Shown in pieces: positions 46,072 through 46,432 of a DNA stretch of 46,432 bases; the first letter of the stretch is position 1, and each line of letters begins with the position of its first letter. Made by a program: the position numbers and the translations under genes. The notes under the pieces are model-generated. The model was not told the DNA's origin and made no database searches. It saw only the letters and a list, made by a program, of their open reading frames with translations. The stretch lies in NCBI GenBank assembly GCA_030601865.1, contig JAUWAW010000001.1:1-46432 (forward strand), read 5' to 3'. This DNA comes from Candidatus Nealsoniibacteriota bacterium (GTDB lineage: Bacteria > Patescibacteriota > Minisyncoccia > Minisyncoccales > JAUWAW01).

Positions 46072-46432
46072 TTAACTTTTCAAGGGTCTAAACGACTTCC
46101 TATGTATCCTGCAAGGCCCGTATTTTTTTAACATAGCGCGATGATACTTTGTCGGATATCCTTTATGCCTGTCAAAACCATATTGGGGATATCTTTTGTG
46201 ATATCTAAGCATTGCTCTATCCCTTGTTACCTTAGCGATGATGGAAGCTAACTTGATTAAAAAAACGTTTTCATCACCTTTGATAATGGATTTCTGCAGA
46301 ATTGGCAAGTTAATGCCGAAATTACCGTCAATAAGTAAAAAATCTATTTTTTTAAATAACTCACGATCGTGAGTTTTAAACATTAATCTCTTCTCTAAGC
46401 TTTTGACCGCTCTTTTCATGGCTAACTTTGTT
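46072..46432 (-). CDS. rnhB: Ribonuclease HII, C-terminal part (cut by window)
   Basis: Removes RNA from RNA-DNA hybrids, including misincorporated ribonucleotides. The frame runs off the right edge (TKLAMKRAV upstream of the first internal Met), so only about 120 C-terminal residues are visible. [12 protein letters not shown] carries a catalytic Asp, [26 protein letters not shown] is the conserved KGD...ASIxAKVxRDR motif, and [17 protein letters not shown] is the family C-terminal signature. The N-terminal GIDE motif lies outside. Confidence 0.93.
   Translation of the reverse strand, partial: TKLAMKRAVKSLEKRLMFKTHDRELFKKIDFLLIDGNFGINLPILQKSIIKGDENVFLIKLASIIAKVTRDRAMLRYHKRYPQYGFDRHKGYPTKYHRAMLKKYGPCRIHRKSFRPLKS

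Overview
The window looks like one contig from a Candidate Phyla Radiation (Patescibacteria) bacterium, most likely a Parcubacteria-type lineage. Supporting signs are AT-rich compact coding with many 1-44 nt gene overlaps, an aspartyl-tRNA synthetase lacking the bacterial GAD insert, a membrane-anchored MurF, small extended ribosomal proteins, L9 present (reported missing in Microgenomates), and several leaderless sigma70-type promoters. The assignment rests on protein recall, not a search.

Layout. 1-3.7 kb: a histidine kinase and a CheY-like response regulator, separated by a foreign-looking secreted protein with a C-terminal sorting domain of the FlgD/T9SS type. 3.7-7.4 kb: aspS, a D,D-carboxypeptidase, a six-blade kelch protein and a truncated L,D-transpeptidase. 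7.4-13.6 kb: mraY, murD, ftsW, murG, gltX. 13.7-16 kb: a small secreted protein, a Xer recombinase, a free-standing LAGLIDADG endonuclease and a 40-aa membrane protein. 16-19.2 kb: uppS, rpmA, rplI, a C-terminal processing protease and tRNA-Lys. 19.2-22.8 kb: grpE-dnaK-dnaJ from a leaderless promoter. 22.8-29.7 kb: hydrolase-murF-femX-ftsQ and lysS-DUF4184-like-serS.

29.8-35.7 kb is an accessory island ending exactly at the 3' end of tRNA-Val(CAC). It carries a TIR-domain gene coupled to a four-helix membrane protein, a divergently transcribed LexA, a complete type II restriction-modification set with a controller protein, and a serine recombinase. The defence part is bracketed by a perfect 100-bp inverted repeat and the recombinase by a second perfect 44-bp inverted repeat. 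35.8-41.3 kb: a large membrane-anchored protein, rplJ-rplL behind an L10-type attenuator, a DJ-1 family protein, mltG, a four-helix-bundle protein and pcm. 41.3-46.4 kb: three tRNAs around rpmG, trmD, khpA, rpsP, rnc, nusB, rpmF and the end of rnhB. The usual rpsP-khpA-trmD neighbourhood is interrupted by a lipoprotein and an unrecognised structured RNA locus.

The most unusual signals are: (1) palindromic elements inserted in frame inside at least seven protein genes, mostly for cell-wall synthesis, including a 60-bp element read in different frames in different genes; (2) the tRNA-linked, double-inverted-repeat defence island with a TIR/membrane pair under a promoter that overlaps that of lexA; (3) a promoter-terminator-promoter-terminator RNA locus at 43.1-43.3 kb, where a tRNA-shaped RNA without an anticodon is complementary in two blocks to the small RNA encoded just upstream; (4) DnaA-box-like sequences placed 7-8 bp upstream of the -35 of three accessory promoters.
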